Assembly: GCA_947499755.1 (NCBI GenBank)
Contig: CANMPU010000013.1
Span: 1 to 11,644, forward strand
DNA: 11,644 nucleotides
Source of the DNA: Betaproteobacteria bacterium
GTDB lineage: Bacteria; Pseudomonadota; Gammaproteobacteria; Burkholderiales; CANMPU01
Direction: 5' to 3'
Below, one piece after another: positions 1-7,863 of this stretch. The notes beneath the pieces were generated by a model. It did not search any database and was not told the DNA's origin. It saw only the letters and a program-made list of their open reading frames with translations. The translations under genes were made by a program, and so were the position numbers. The stretch's first letter is position 1. Each line of letters starts with the position of its first letter.

Positions 1-1286
1 ACGCGAAGCAGCATGCGCGCGAGGCGGAAATTATTATCCAAGCCGGTCGCCCAGGAATGATCACGATTGCTACAAATATGGCGGGTCGTGGTACCGATAT
101 TGTGCTCGGTGGAAATGTCGAAGCTGAAATTGTTCAACTTGAAGAATCTGGAACCCTGACCGATCCCGAGTCTCAGATCGCTACCTTACGTACAAAATGG
201 AAAGAGCAACATGCCAGGGTGGTTTCGGCGGGCGGATTACATATTATTGGTACTGAGAGACATGAGTCGCGACGCATAGATAATCAACTTCGCGGACGCT
301 CAGGGCGCCAGGGTGACCCAGGGTCTAGTCGATTTTATTTGTCCTTAGAGGATTCCTTGCTGCGAATTTTTGCTTCCGATCGCGTTGCGTCCATCATGGA
401 GCGGCTAAAAATGCCGGAAGGTGAAGCGATTGAGCACCCCTGGGTGACTAGGGCTATTGAAAACGCGCAGCGCAAAGTGGAAAGCCGTAATTTCGACACA
501 CGCAAGCAACTACTAGAGTACGACGACGTTGCAAATGATCAGCGTCGCGTTATTTACCAGGAGCGCAATAAATTTTTGGATGCCGACGATGTTACTGACA
601 CTATTCATGGCATGCGCGAAAGTGTGGTAAACAATTTAATCAATGATTATATCCCGCGGGAAAGTATAGAAGAGCAGTGGGAGCTAGAGGGTTTGGAGAC
701 CACGTTGGCGGCCGAGCTGCATCTGCACTTGCCGATTCGTTCGTGGTTAGCGGAGAACGAAAACCTAGACGAAGAGGGCATACGTCACCGTGTTTTAGAC
801 GCCGCCGATAAATATTATCAGGAAAAAATTGGGGCAGTAGATGCGCAGGCAGTTAAAAATTACGAACGATTTATTATGCTCCACAGCTTGGATGCGCACT
901 GGCGTGAACATCTGGGCGCTTTGGATCACTTACGCCAAGGGATTCATCTACGCGGTTACGCGCAAAAAAACCCCAAGCAAGAATATAAACGGGAAGCGTT
1001 TGAATTGTTTTCTGCAATGCTCGATACGGTGAAAGCGGAAGTCACGCGCATTCTAATGACAGTACAAATTAAGAGTCGCGAAGATGTGGCACAGGTCGAG
1101 GCGCTGGAGCCGATGGGAAATGTTCAGTATCAGCATGCTGAATATAGTGAAAGCGAAGCAAAAGAAGAGGTGGTTGAGCAAGCGCAACCGACTACGCGTA
1201 AGGGACACAAAGTCGGGCGTAACGATCCGTGTCCGTGTGGGTCGGAAAAAAAATATAAACATTGCCATGGCAGGCTAACGAGCTAG
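1..1286 (+). CDS. secA: Protein translocase ATPase SecA, C-terminal part (5' end outside window)
   Basis: SecA is the cytoplasmic motor that drives preproteins through the SecYEG channel. The reading frame is open from base 3, so the start lies upstream; about 427 residues are present, roughly the last half of a usual ~900-residue SecA. Visible in order: the end of the second nucleotide-binding domain with [15 protein letters not shown] and the arginine-rich [20 protein letters not shown] segment followed by QGDPG; the helical scaffold and wing region with [12 protein letters not shown] and the later LDAHWREHL and [20 protein letters not shown] segments; a variable acidic linker; and a C-terminal zinc-binding SEC-C motif ([17 protein letters not shown]) of the kind that binds SecB and phospholipid. 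The frame runs cleanly to TAG at 1284-1286. Only the 5' truncation by the window edge is abnormal. argJ follows 69 bases later on the same strand. Confidence 0.98.
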   Translation, partial: AKQHAREAEIIIQAGRPGMITIATNMAGRGTDIVLGGNVEAEIVQLEESGTLTDPESQIATLRTKWKEQHARVVSAGGLHIIGTERHESRRIDNQLRGRSGRQGDPGSSRFYLSLEDSLLRIFASDRVASIMERLKMPEGEAIEHPWVTRAIENAQRKVESRNFDTRKQLLEYDDVANDQRRVIYQERNKFLDADDVTDTIHGMRESVVNNLINDYIPRESIEEQWELEGLETTLAAELHLHLPIRSWLAENENLDEEGIRHRVLDAADKYYQEKIGAVDAQAVKNYERFIMLHSLDAHWREHLGALDHLRQGIHLRGYAQKNPKQEYKREAFELFSAMLDTVKAEVTRILMTVQIKSREDVAQVEALEPMGNVQYQHAEYSESEAKEEVVEQAQPTTRKGHKVGRNDPCPCGSEKKYKHCHGRLTS

Positions 1287-1355
1287 CGAAACTATGTTCG
1301 AAGCAAATGCTCTGTTTAGAATGCTTTAATATTAGTCACACAGAATAGTCGCACA

Positions 1356-2588
1356 ATGCCAGTTAATCTCGTTGCACCTAACCCAGAAAATTTAAATCCT
1401 GTTCCCGGAATTATGCTTGGTGTCGCCAAGGCCGGAATACGGAAATCAAATCGAACTGATTTACTAGTATTGAACCTAAGCGCTGAGTCGTGTGTTGCCG
1501 CAGCGTTTACGCAGAACCGTTTTTGTGCGGCTCCTGTCATTGTTGCGAAAAAGCATTTGGCCGAGAATACCGACGGCGTAAGGGCCTTGGTGATCAATAC
1601 CGGCAACGCAAATGCCGGAACTGGAACACAAGGATTGCTTGCGGCACAGCGCACTTGCCAAGAGCTTGCGCAGCTATTACGGTGCCATGAAATTCAAGTG
1701 CTGCCATTTTCAACTGGGGTAATCATGGAGCCGCTACCGCTAGAGCGTCTCGTCGCCGGTTTGCCAGCGTGTATCGCCGATCTTAGAGAAGATAATTGGT
1801 TTAACGCCGCGCAGGCGATTATGACCACCGACACCTGCCCTAAGGCGATCTCGTCGCAAATAGAAATCGCAGGTAAGAAAATCACCATTACTGGTATAGC
1901 AAAAGGTGCGGGGATGATACGCCCCGACATGGCGACGATGTTGGGATTTATTGCAACGGATGCGAATGTGGCGCAGCCACAGCTTCAGGCCATGCTCGAT
2001 ATTATCGTCCAGCGTAGCTTTAATCGCATTTCGATTGATGGCGATACGTCGACTAACGACGCTGTCATTCTGGTGGCGAGCGGAAGGGCGGGTAATGCCG
2101 CTATCACTTCGATTGAATCGGCGCCAGGCAAGCAGTTATTAGAGGCGATTACTGCCGTTGCCGTTTGGCTGGCACAGGCGATAGTGCGTGACGGGGAGGG
2201 GGCGACCAAGTTCATCACGGTAAACGTAGATCAAGGCGCGAACGAGGATGAGTGTAAAAAAGTTGCCTATGCGATTGCACATTCACCTTTGGTTAAAACT
2301 GCATTCTTCGCATCGGATCCTAATTTGGGACGGATTCTTGCTGCGATCGGTTATGCGGGAATAGCCGATTTAGACGTCGCACACGTTAGTATGTATTTGG
2401 ATGATGTCCTGGTTGTCGAAGCAGGCAGCCGTAGTCCGGGATATGTGGAACACGATGCACAAATGGTGATGAAGAAAAGTGATATCACGATACGTATCCT
2501 GCTCGGACGGGGTGTCACCTCTACCACGGTATGGACGTGTGATCTTTCGCATGACTACGTTAGCATCAACGCGGATTACCGTAGTTGA
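1356..2588 (+). CDS. argJ: Arginine biosynthesis protein ArgJ (glutamate N-acetyltransferase / ornithine acetyltransferase)
   Basis: ArgJ transfers the acetyl group from N-acetylornithine to glutamate, recycling acetyl in arginine synthesis; some members also make acetylglutamate from acetyl-CoA, which the sequence alone does not decide. The 410 residues match the usual family length. Family signatures are NTGNANAGTG (residues 81-90), the self-cleavage segment [15 protein letters not shown], where Thr194 is the expected nucleophile after Ala193, [15 protein letters not shown] (221-235), RDGEGATKF and [16 protein letters not shown]. The precursor should split into an alpha chain (1-193) and a beta chain (194-410). 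The C-terminal [11 protein letters not shown] is also typical. The ATG at 1356 agrees with the family N-terminus, but no clear purine-rich ribosome site precedes it. A 5/6 match to a -10 box (1317-1322) has no convincing -35 partner. secA-argJ adjacency is common in betaproteobacteria. Confidence 0.97.
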   Translation: MPVNLVAPNPENLNPVPGIMLGVAKAGIRKSNRTDLLVLNLSAESCVAAAFTQNRFCAAPVIVAKKHLAENTDGVRALVINTGNANAGTGTQGLLAAQRTCQELAQLLRCHEIQVLPFSTGVIMEPLPLERLVAGLPACIADLREDNWFNAAQAIMTTDTCPKAISSQIEIAGKKITITGIAKGAGMIRPDMATMLGFIATDANVAQPQLQAMLDIIVQRSFNRISIDGDTSTNDAVILVASGRAGNAAITSIESAPGKQLLEAITAVAVWLAQAIVRDGEGATKFITVNVDQGANEDECKKVAYAIAHSPLVKTAFFASDPNLGRILAAIGYAGIADLDVAHVSMYLDDVLVVEAGSRSPGYVEHDAQMVMKKSDITIRILLGRGVTSTTVWTCDLSHDYVSINADYRS

Positions 2589-2648
2589 ATCCCGTATTAA
2601 GTGCCATAGCCGGGACTGGTCCGGCGTAATGCGCCATAAGGTGTAGGC

Positions 2649-3479
2649 ATGCTGCGCTCCATTGATCTAAACCAGGACAAATCTACAGTAGACTGGAATA
2701 CAGTTCTTGCTGCGCGTTGGCGTAATCAGCGTAATACCCACGGATTTTGGCCTATAGCTCATCCGCATGTTATCGGACTCAACGATCTAAAAAACATCAA
2801 TTCACAGATTAAACTTGCTGATCAGAATACCTTGCAATTCGTTCTTGGTTATCCCGCGAATAATGTATTGTTAACAGGCGCGCGTGGAACCGGTAAATCA
2901 TCGCTGGTAAAAGCCGTGTTCCACAAATATTCTGATCGTGGGTTGCGTCTAGTTGAAATTAACAAAAGCGAATTGCTGGATTTGCCGGAAATCGTCGAGC
3001 ATCTATGTTCGCTTTCAAATAAATTTATATTATTTTGCGATGATTTATCTTTTTCTTCTGACGACATTGGTTATACCGCGCTTAAAGCAGTTCTTGATGG
3101 TTCTATCGCCGCACCATCAGAGAATGTATTGATCTATGCAACTTCAAATCGAAGACACTTAATGCCAGAAAGTATTGCCGACAATCTTGCTGCGCATCGA
3201 ATTGACGATGAGATACACCTCGGAGAAAGCGTAGAAGAAAAGATATCATTGTCGGAGCGTTTCGGAATATGGATCTCGTTCCAACCATTCACGCAAGAGC
3301 AATACCTTACAGCGGTGGACTACTGGTTGGAAAAATATGACACAAGCGAAATTGGAAAATCGAATATGCAAAATGCCGCGCGAAATTGGGGCGCGATGCG
3401 CGGCTCATATAGCGGACGTATCGCGCACCAGTTCGTTCGTGACTGCATAGGGCGCAAGCTTTCTTCGGGAAAATCATGA
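2649..3479 (+). CDS. DUF815-family AAA+ ATPase of unknown function
   Basis: A soluble P-loop ATPase of 276 residues from the DUF815 family, whose cellular role I do not know. Visible motifs are a Walker A box GARGTGKS (77-84), a Walker B segment FILFCDDLSF (126-135) and a sensor-1-like YATSNRRHLMPE stretch beginning near residue 163. The conserved VEEKISLSERFGIW segment, with a candidate arginine finger, and FQPFTQEQYL follow. No signal peptide or membrane segment is evident. The ATG at 2649 is preceded by AAGG at 7 bases spacing. The stop overlaps the start of the Nudix/ThiE fusion gene as ATGA (3476-3479), so the two are probably translationally coupled. The family is a regular neighbour of argJ and mutT in betaproteobacteria, which hints at a shared transcript rather than a known pathway. 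Confidence 0.93.
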   Translation: MLRSIDLNQDKSTVDWNTVLAARWRNQRNTHGFWPIAHPHVIGLNDLKNINSQIKLADQNTLQFVLGYPANNVLLTGARGTGKSSLVKAVFHKYSDRGLRLVEINKSELLDLPEIVEHLCSLSNKFILFCDDLSFSSDDIGYTALKAVLDGSIAAPSENVLIYATSNRRHLMPESIADNLAAHRIDDEIHLGESVEEKISLSERFGIWISFQPFTQEQYLTAVDYWLEKYDTSEIGKSNMQNAARNWGAMRGSYSGRIAHQFVRDCIGRKLSSGKS

Positions 3480-4486
3480 GTGAGATTGTTTCGTTAGCTG
3501 ATGCGGCGCCTTGTATTGATGTTGCCGTCGCTGTCATTATTAACGCCAAGGGTGAGTTTGTGCTCGCGCAACGCCCGCCCGGAAAACCTTATGCCGGATA
3601 CTGGGAATTCCCAGGAGGGAAATTAGAAGCCGGCGAAACGCCTGAGGAGGCGTTGGCGCGCGAGTTACGGGAGGAGTTGGGCATCTGCGTAAATGTTGCG
3701 TTTCCCTGGGTAACGCAATTTTTTGAGTATCCTCACGCGCGGGTCAAATTGTATTTTTTTAAAGTCCTAAGCTGGAGCGGCGAATTGCTGCCGAAAGAAC
3801 ATCAACAAGTTACCTGGCAAACTTTGCAAAAGCGTTTGGTTGAACCATTGCTCCCGGCGAATGGCCCAATATTACGCGCACTCGCTTTGCCAACAACTTA
3901 TGCCATCAGCAACGCGGAGAAAAGCGGTATAAAAGTCTTCATGAAACAACTTGAACTTGCGTTACGAAAGGGATTACGCCTTGTTCAAATACGTGAAAAA
4001 GCGATGTCACAGAGTAGTCTCCTATCTTTTTCTAAGGGTGTTGTAGAGTTGGCGCACGAATTTGGCGCTCGCGTCGTCGTGAATACCGATGTTGATGTCG
4101 CGGTCGAAGCCCAAGCGGACGGCGTTCATCTTACTTCAGCGCAACTCAACGACATTTCACTACGCCCGGATGTGGCCTGGTGTGGAGCCTCATGCCATAA
4201 CGCGGCAGAACTGGAGCGCGCGGCCGGTTTAGGAGTCGATTTTGTCGTATTAGGACCTGTTAACGCTACGCCGAGCCATGGCGGGCTAACGCCGCTTGGC
4301 TGGGAATTATTTTCTGAACTGATTCGAGATTACCCGCTTCCGGTTTACGCTCTTGGGGGATTACGCGATCACGATATGACAACAGCCTGGAGGCACGGAG
4401 CACACGGCATTAGCATGCTAAACGCAGTTTGGCCATCAGTAACTGTTAAGCCCGCACCTTTGCATGACGACAGGCTGTCAATCTAA
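3476..4486 (+). CDS. Nudix hydrolase (MutT-like) fused to a thiamine-phosphate-synthase-like domain
   Basis: Two-domain protein of 336 residues. Residues 13-130 are a MutT-type Nudix domain with a complete Nudix box (G48 ... E54 ... REL REELGI, 48-70) and the MutT-like AGYWEFPGGK lead-in, so removal of oxidised dGTP (8-oxo-dGTP) is the likely activity. Residues 140-320 resemble the TIM barrel of ThiE: QIREK (171-175), ADGVHL (214-219), GASCH (237-241), LGPVNATPSHGG (259-270) and YALGGL (291-296). In canonical ThiE an Asn-Asp pair and a Thr-x-Thr-Lys stretch bind thiazole phosphate and pyrophosphate; here they read NT (203-204) and TPSH, so true thiamine phosphate synthesis is doubtful. This divergence is, to my knowledge, usual in such fusions. 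The ATG overlaps the upstream ATPase stop by four bases. The 3' end overlaps yacG on the other strand by nine bases. Confidence 0.93.
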   Translation: MSEIVSLADAAPCIDVAVAVIINAKGEFVLAQRPPGKPYAGYWEFPGGKLEAGETPEEALARELREELGICVNVAFPWVTQFFEYPHARVKLYFFKVLSWSGELLPKEHQQVTWQTLQKRLVEPLLPANGPILRALALPTTYAISNAEKSGIKVFMKQLELALRKGLRLVQIREKAMSQSSLLSFSKGVVELAHEFGARVVVNTDVDVAVEAQADGVHLTSAQLNDISLRPDVAWCGASCHNAAELERAAGLGVDFVVLGPVNATPSHGGLTPLGWELFSELIRDYPLPVYALGGLRDHDMTTAWRHGAHGISMLNAVWPSVTVKPAPLHDDRLSI

Positions 4487-4678
4487 CGGGTCGTCTGCTT
4501 GCTCGTCGAGATTACCGTCTGATTCTTTAAGAGGTACCCGGTAACTTTCGTTTGCCCACGCACCAAGATCGATGAGTTTGCAGCGTTCACAGCAAAACGG
4601 TCTATAGCGATTGCTTACGTCCCATAAGGCGGGATTGGCACAGTTCGGACATTTAACATACTTACTCTTTTTGTCCAT
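4478..4678 (-). CDS. yacG: DNA gyrase inhibitor YacG (zinc-binding)
   Basis: Small zinc protein of 66 residues that in E. coli binds GyrB and inhibits gyrase. The N-terminal half carries four cysteines, CPNC followed by CCERC, and the family signature RYRPFCCERCKLIDLGAWANESYRVP; the tail is acidic, as usual. I chose the ATG at 4678 (MDKKSKYVKCPNC) because family members begin only a few residues before the first CxxC. An upstream in-frame TTG at 4702 would extend the protein by eight residues into the end of zapD. The start lies 11 bases after the zapD stop. The ribosome site is poor (GCGGG directly against the ATG), so translation may depend on coupling to zapD. It converges with the Nudix/ThiE gene, with the last nine bases shared. 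Confidence 0.93.
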   Translation of the reverse strand: MDKKSKYVKCPNCANPALWDVSNRYRPFCCERCKLIDLGAWANESYRVPLKESDGNLDEQADDPLD

Positions 4679-4689
4679 CCCGCTAGCGA

Positions 4690-5459
4690 TTACAGATTGC
4701 AATAAGTGAGCTCAAAATCCACGTCAGTTTCGTAGACATGTGGTTTCTGCATATCCTCTTGAACAACAAATCTAATATTGAGCGCGTATTTATTTGCGCT
4801 AATCTCTGGTAGGCAGGTGTATTCGCGTCTAAGTTTGATTGAAAGCATTTGCGCGGTCTTTCCGGCAAGCATTTGTTGAAATACACCACGGTATGCGATA
4901 TGACGGATAGATTTACCGCTGTCGCGCAACATACGTAAAACAATCGCCAACCCATCGTGTATTGGCAGAAAGGGTTCGATCCACGCGCGTAAATCATGCA
5001 TGCGAATTTCCGAGCTTTGGTTTAGCCAGTAATGATAAGACGGAACATCAAATTCGCAAACACCACCCGGAATGTTGGTACGCTGTTTGATACTCATCAA
5101 CCATTCATTACCTCTGAGTTCTTGCCCGACCTTGCCGGACATCTGGAAAAGTCGAGCAGCGGTTCGATATCGGCCAAGACGCTTGATAGCGCCTCTTCCG
5201 ATACTGCCGGATTGTCACGCAATGCTTCCAGTACTTGTTTTTGCCGCTCCAACTCTTGCATTAAATCCGACTTCAGGTCCGCACGTGCGGCGACGTCCAG
5301 AATCTCGAACAGAGAGACCAGCGCGATGTGGTGTTCTTGGGCATCAGTTTTTAAAGAGAAATAATTGGTTCGATGATATAGGTCTTCGAGCCGCAATAAC
5401 GTCCGTATGCGTTCGCTTAAGGGATATTCGTAGTGAATTACCAAGTCGGATGACACCAA
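4690..5459 (-). pseudogene. zapD: Cell division protein ZapD, interrupted by a one-base frameshift
   Basis: ZapD cross-links FtsZ filaments at the division ring. Two overlapping frames each hold half of the protein. The first (from 5459) gives the N-terminal part with [19 protein letters not shown] and [20 protein letters not shown], then runs into nonsense after [11 protein letters not shown] and stops at 5097. The second (reading from about 5142) resumes with [47 protein letters not shown] and EISANKYALNIRF, and ends at 4690. Adding one base in the TTTTCC run near 5143-5150 gives a single protein of about 256 residues, close to normal ZapD length. Everything outside the junction looks well conserved, so this is either a very recent mutation or a sequencing error. 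The start is uncertain: TTG 5459 and GTG 5456 both follow an AGGA, while homologues begin nearer the HYEYP segment, where TTG 5444 is possible. It is followed at 11 bases by yacG. Confidence 0.88.
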
Positions 5460-5627
5460 AGCGATCCTAGATTACCACCGTTATTTCCCAAAGTGGGTGT
5501 GGGTGCATATTGGTTAGTGTTCTTTAATTAAGCGAATGCTTATCATGCAAATAGTAAACACAGCTTGTGTGTACATTGAAGTATGGTACAAAACAGGACA
5601 AAAATAAATATGTCTTGCGGCTCACCC
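5460..5627. other. AT-rich gap between coaE and zapD
   Basis: These 168 bases separate the coaE stop from the zapD start and form the longest gap between genes in the window. Neither strand holds a plausible coding frame. On the minus strand I looked for a promoter for zapD-yacG and found only weak half-matches (for example TACTAT without a fitting -35 box). Short inverted repeats such as ACACA-GCT-TGTGT are present, but no stem followed by a T-run that would make an intrinsic terminator. Confidence 0.5.
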
Positions 5628-6254
5628 TTAATTTTTTGCGGCTGCTTCGGCAGAATGCACTGCACGATCGAGGTATTTACGGTGTAAGGATACAATTTGC
5701 TTCTTTAGCGAAGAGAGGTCTGTAGTATTCAAAACAACGTCGTCAGCACGTCTTAGGCGTTCCGCACGAACTAGCTGTGTTGCCATGATGGCTTCGACCT
5801 CTTGCTGACTAAGGCCGCTGCGCTGATGGGTGCGCGCAATTTGTTGATCGGTATCACAGTCGACAACCAAACTGGTATCGATCAAATCATTATACCCATC
5901 GGTCTCAAAAAGTAACGGAACGACAAGGATGGTATACACCCCGTTCCCACGCGCTATTTTATCTTTGACGGCGTGGCGGATCAGCGGATGTAGAATTCCC
6001 TCTAACTTTGCGCGCGCCGTAGAGTCTGCGAATACCAAATTCCGCATTCGGGTTCTATCCATGCTGCCATTGGGCAGGATAAAATTGTTGCCAAATTCTC
6101 GCGTAATAGAAATTAATGCCGCTTGGCCTTTGGCAGTTAAATCCCGCGCGATCGCATCGGTATCCACGATGTCGACGCCGAGATCCCTAAAAATTTCTGC
6201 GACTGTGCTTTTACCGCTCCCTATGCCACCAGTTAATCCAACAATAAAGGCCAT
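5628..6254 (-). CDS. coaE: Dephospho-CoA kinase CoaE
   Basis: CoaE phosphorylates the 3' hydroxyl of the dephospho-CoA ribose, the last step of coenzyme A synthesis, in the cytosol. The 208 residues match the family length. Motifs: P-loop GLTGGIGSGKST (6-17), VDTDAIAR with the acidic pair near residues 31-33, HPLIRH, VPLLFETDGY, and the lid region with RSGLSQQEVEAIMATQ followed by RRADDVVLNT. The frame is open further upstream, but the ATG at 6254 gives the standard MxxIVGLTGG start, so the longer version overlapping pilD is rejected. The start shares one base with the pilD stop (TAATG), which suggests translational coupling. Linkage pilB-pilC-pilD-coaE-zapD-yacG is common in proteobacteria. 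As an essential gene at the end of the pil cluster, it may keep that transcript under selection. Confidence 0.96.
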   Translation of the reverse strand: MAFIVGLTGGIGSGKSTVAEIFRDLGVDIVDTDAIARDLTAKGQAALISITREFGNNFILPNGSMDRTRMRNLVFADSTARAKLEGILHPLIRHAVKDKIARGNGVYTILVVPLLFETDGYNDLIDTSLVVDCDTDQQIARTHQRSGLSQQEVEAIMATQLVRAERLRRADDVVLNTTDLSSLKKQIVSLHRKYLDRAVHSAEAAAKN

Positions 6255-7117
6255 TACGAAACGCTTTGTAGATACGCCGAAACTATGGAATTTCCCCAGA
6301 ACAGAGCGATTAATCCCGCCAGCGCCAAATACGGGCCAAACGGTATGGGGATATGGCGAGAATTTCGTCCGATGACAATAAGAGCGATCCCTATAACTGC
6401 GCCTACCAACGATGAAAACAGGATTACGAGCGGTAGCATCTTCCATCCCAACCAGGCGCCGATCGCCGCAAGTAACTTAAAGTCACCGTGACCCATGCCC
6501 TGTTTTCCGGTTGCAAGCTCAAAGAGCCAGCACACCAACCACAACACTAAGTAACCCGCTACGGCACCGACAACTGCGGAATGGAGTGAAGTGAAAACAT
6601 TACCAATGTTGAAAAGTAGTCCGACCCACAACAACGGCAACGTAATATTGTCTGGGAGAAGTTGCGTATCGACATCGATGAAAGTAAGGGCAATGAGCGC
6701 CCAGGTAAATACTAATGCAGCGGCAGTGGTAACGGAAAATCCGAATCGCCAAGCAATATAGCCGCTGATTAAGCCGGTGCTTAATTCGACTATGGGATAA
6801 CGTATCGAAATTGGTGTTTTGCAGGCGGAGCATTTTCCTCTAAGTACGAGAAAGCTTAGTAGCGGGATATTTTCTAGAACGCCAATCGCATGTTGGCAGC
6901 TTGGACAATTTGATCTTGGGACGATGAGATTAAAAGCATCACGGCGTGGCACATCCTCACCGTTTAGTTCAATACATTGATCGCGCCATTCGCGTTCTAA
7001 CATTTTTGGCACGCGGTGAATGACCACGTTGAGAAAGCTGCCCACCACTAAACCCAACAGCACGCACAACGAAACGAGCAACGCAGGGTAAAACTGAACG
7101 GCTTCTAGTACAGCCAT
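6254..7117 (-). CDS. pilD: Prepilin peptidase / N-methyltransferase PilD
   Basis: PilD is the inner-membrane aspartic protease that cuts the leader of type IV prepilins and type II secretion pseudopilins and methylates the new N-terminus. The 287 residues match the bifunctional form. The N-terminal segment holds GSFLNVVIHRVPKMLEREW and four zinc cysteines (C71, C74, C96, C99) of the methyltransferase loop. The peptidase part contains TFIDVDTQLLPDNIT (catalytic Asp about 148) and the GxGD signature GMGHGDFK (Asp 212), with several hydrophobic membrane segments and a closing IPFGPYLALAG. All key residues are present. The ATG at 7117 is the family start. It lies 53 bases after the broken pilC and overlaps coaE by one base. 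Because PilD can also serve a type II secretion system, an intact copy does not by itself show that pili are made. Confidence 0.96.
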   Translation of the reverse strand: MAVLEAVQFYPALLVSLCVLLGLVVGSFLNVVIHRVPKMLEREWRDQCIELNGEDVPRRDAFNLIVPRSNCPSCQHAIGVLENIPLLSFLVLRGKCSACKTPISIRYPIVELSTGLISGYIAWRFGFSVTTAAALVFTWALIALTFIDVDTQLLPDNITLPLLWVGLLFNIGNVFTSLHSAVVGAVAGYLVLWLVCWLFELATGKQGMGHGDFKLLAAIGAWLGWKMLPLVILFSSLVGAVIGIALIVIGRNSRHIPIPFGPYLALAGLIALFWGNSIVSAYLQSVS

Positions 7118-7170
7118 TAGCCTATTGCATCACCCAGGTTACCCATACGCAGTCTAACGCGATTGCCACA

Positions 7171-7853
7171 CTATACGACCTGGCCTAGCTTGAAAATCGG
7201 CAGGTACATCGCGATGACCATGCCACCGATGACGACACCAAGCACGACCATAATCATAGGCTCCATTAAACTGCTAAGCGCGTCGACCGCGTCATCAACT
7301 TCCGCTTCAAAGAAATCCGCGACCTTGCTTAACATGCCATCCAGCGCGCCGGACTCTTCGCCGATAGAGGTCATTTGCAAAACCATATTTGGGAATACAT
7401 CGGTATTTTGCATAGCGACGGTAAGACTGGTGCCAGTTGATACCTCTCCTTGAACCTTTTTGGTCGCTTCATAATAAATATAGTTTCCCGATGCGCCGGC
7501 AACCGAGTCTAATGCCTCCACCAATGGAACGCCGGCAGCAAACATGGTAGACAGTGTCCTGGCCCAACGATATCGAAGGCCTGCAACAGCGGCACACCGG
7601 ATTTCATCATGGTTGCGAGTTGCCGGGTAAAAATGGCGATGTCCTTTTCCTTTATACTCTTGCCGCCAGCCGTTTTGAGCTTTTTAACTTTGAGGATGGT
7701 GACCCCTTGGCGGCGCAGCATTGCGCGAACCACCGCCTCACCGCCAGCACGTAATTCACCGCTCACGCTTTTCCCGGTTCTATCCTTGCCTCGCCAAGAA
7801 AACACCGCTTCTTTGGTGCCTTTAGCTTACTTTTTAACGGGTGCCGTTGCCAT
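7171..7853 (-). pseudogene. pilC: Type IV pilus platform protein PilC, degraded (nonsense codon plus internal deletion)
   Basis: PilC is the polytopic inner-membrane platform on which PilB assembles pili, normally about 405 residues with two T2SSF domains. The original start is recognisable: ATG at 7853, seven bases after AAGGA and ten bases after the pilB stop, reading MATAPVKK. Codon 9 (7829-7827) is TAA; the same frame then continues with AKGTKEAVFSWRGKDRTG and ELRAGGEAVVRAMLRRQG up to LLQAFDIVG. There, at about 7564-7567, the sequence jumps to the second T2SSF repeat in another frame (WARTLSTMFAAGVPLVEALD), which runs through LMEPMIMVVLGVVIGGMVIAMYLPIF to TAG at 7171. About 180 codons are missing, including the rest of the first domain and its membrane segments. 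TGG is shared by both sides of the join, as in a microhomology deletion. No functional PilC can come from this copy. Confidence 0.93.
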
Positions 7854-7863
7854 AGCACTATCC

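Noticed and set aside
1317..1322. TAGAAT as a -10 box for argJ
   Set aside because: No acceptable -35 element at 16-18 bases upstream; a single hexamer match is not enough.
2609..2625. Hairpin GCCGGG-ACTGG-TCCGGC between argJ and the DUF815 gene
   Set aside because: Short stem with one G-T pair and no following T-run; not enough for a terminator or a regulatory RNA.
5140..5152. Programmed -1 ribosomal frameshift in zapD
   Set aside because: The shift would be in the -1 direction, but C TTT TCC is not a proper slippery heptamer (re-pairing fails for both tRNAs), and ZapD is not known to use recoding. A mutation or read error is simpler.
6255..6446. Longer coaE start, extending the protein to 272 residues
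   Set aside because: The extension lies inside pilD, has no CoaE homology, and the ATG at 6254 gives the standard N-terminus.
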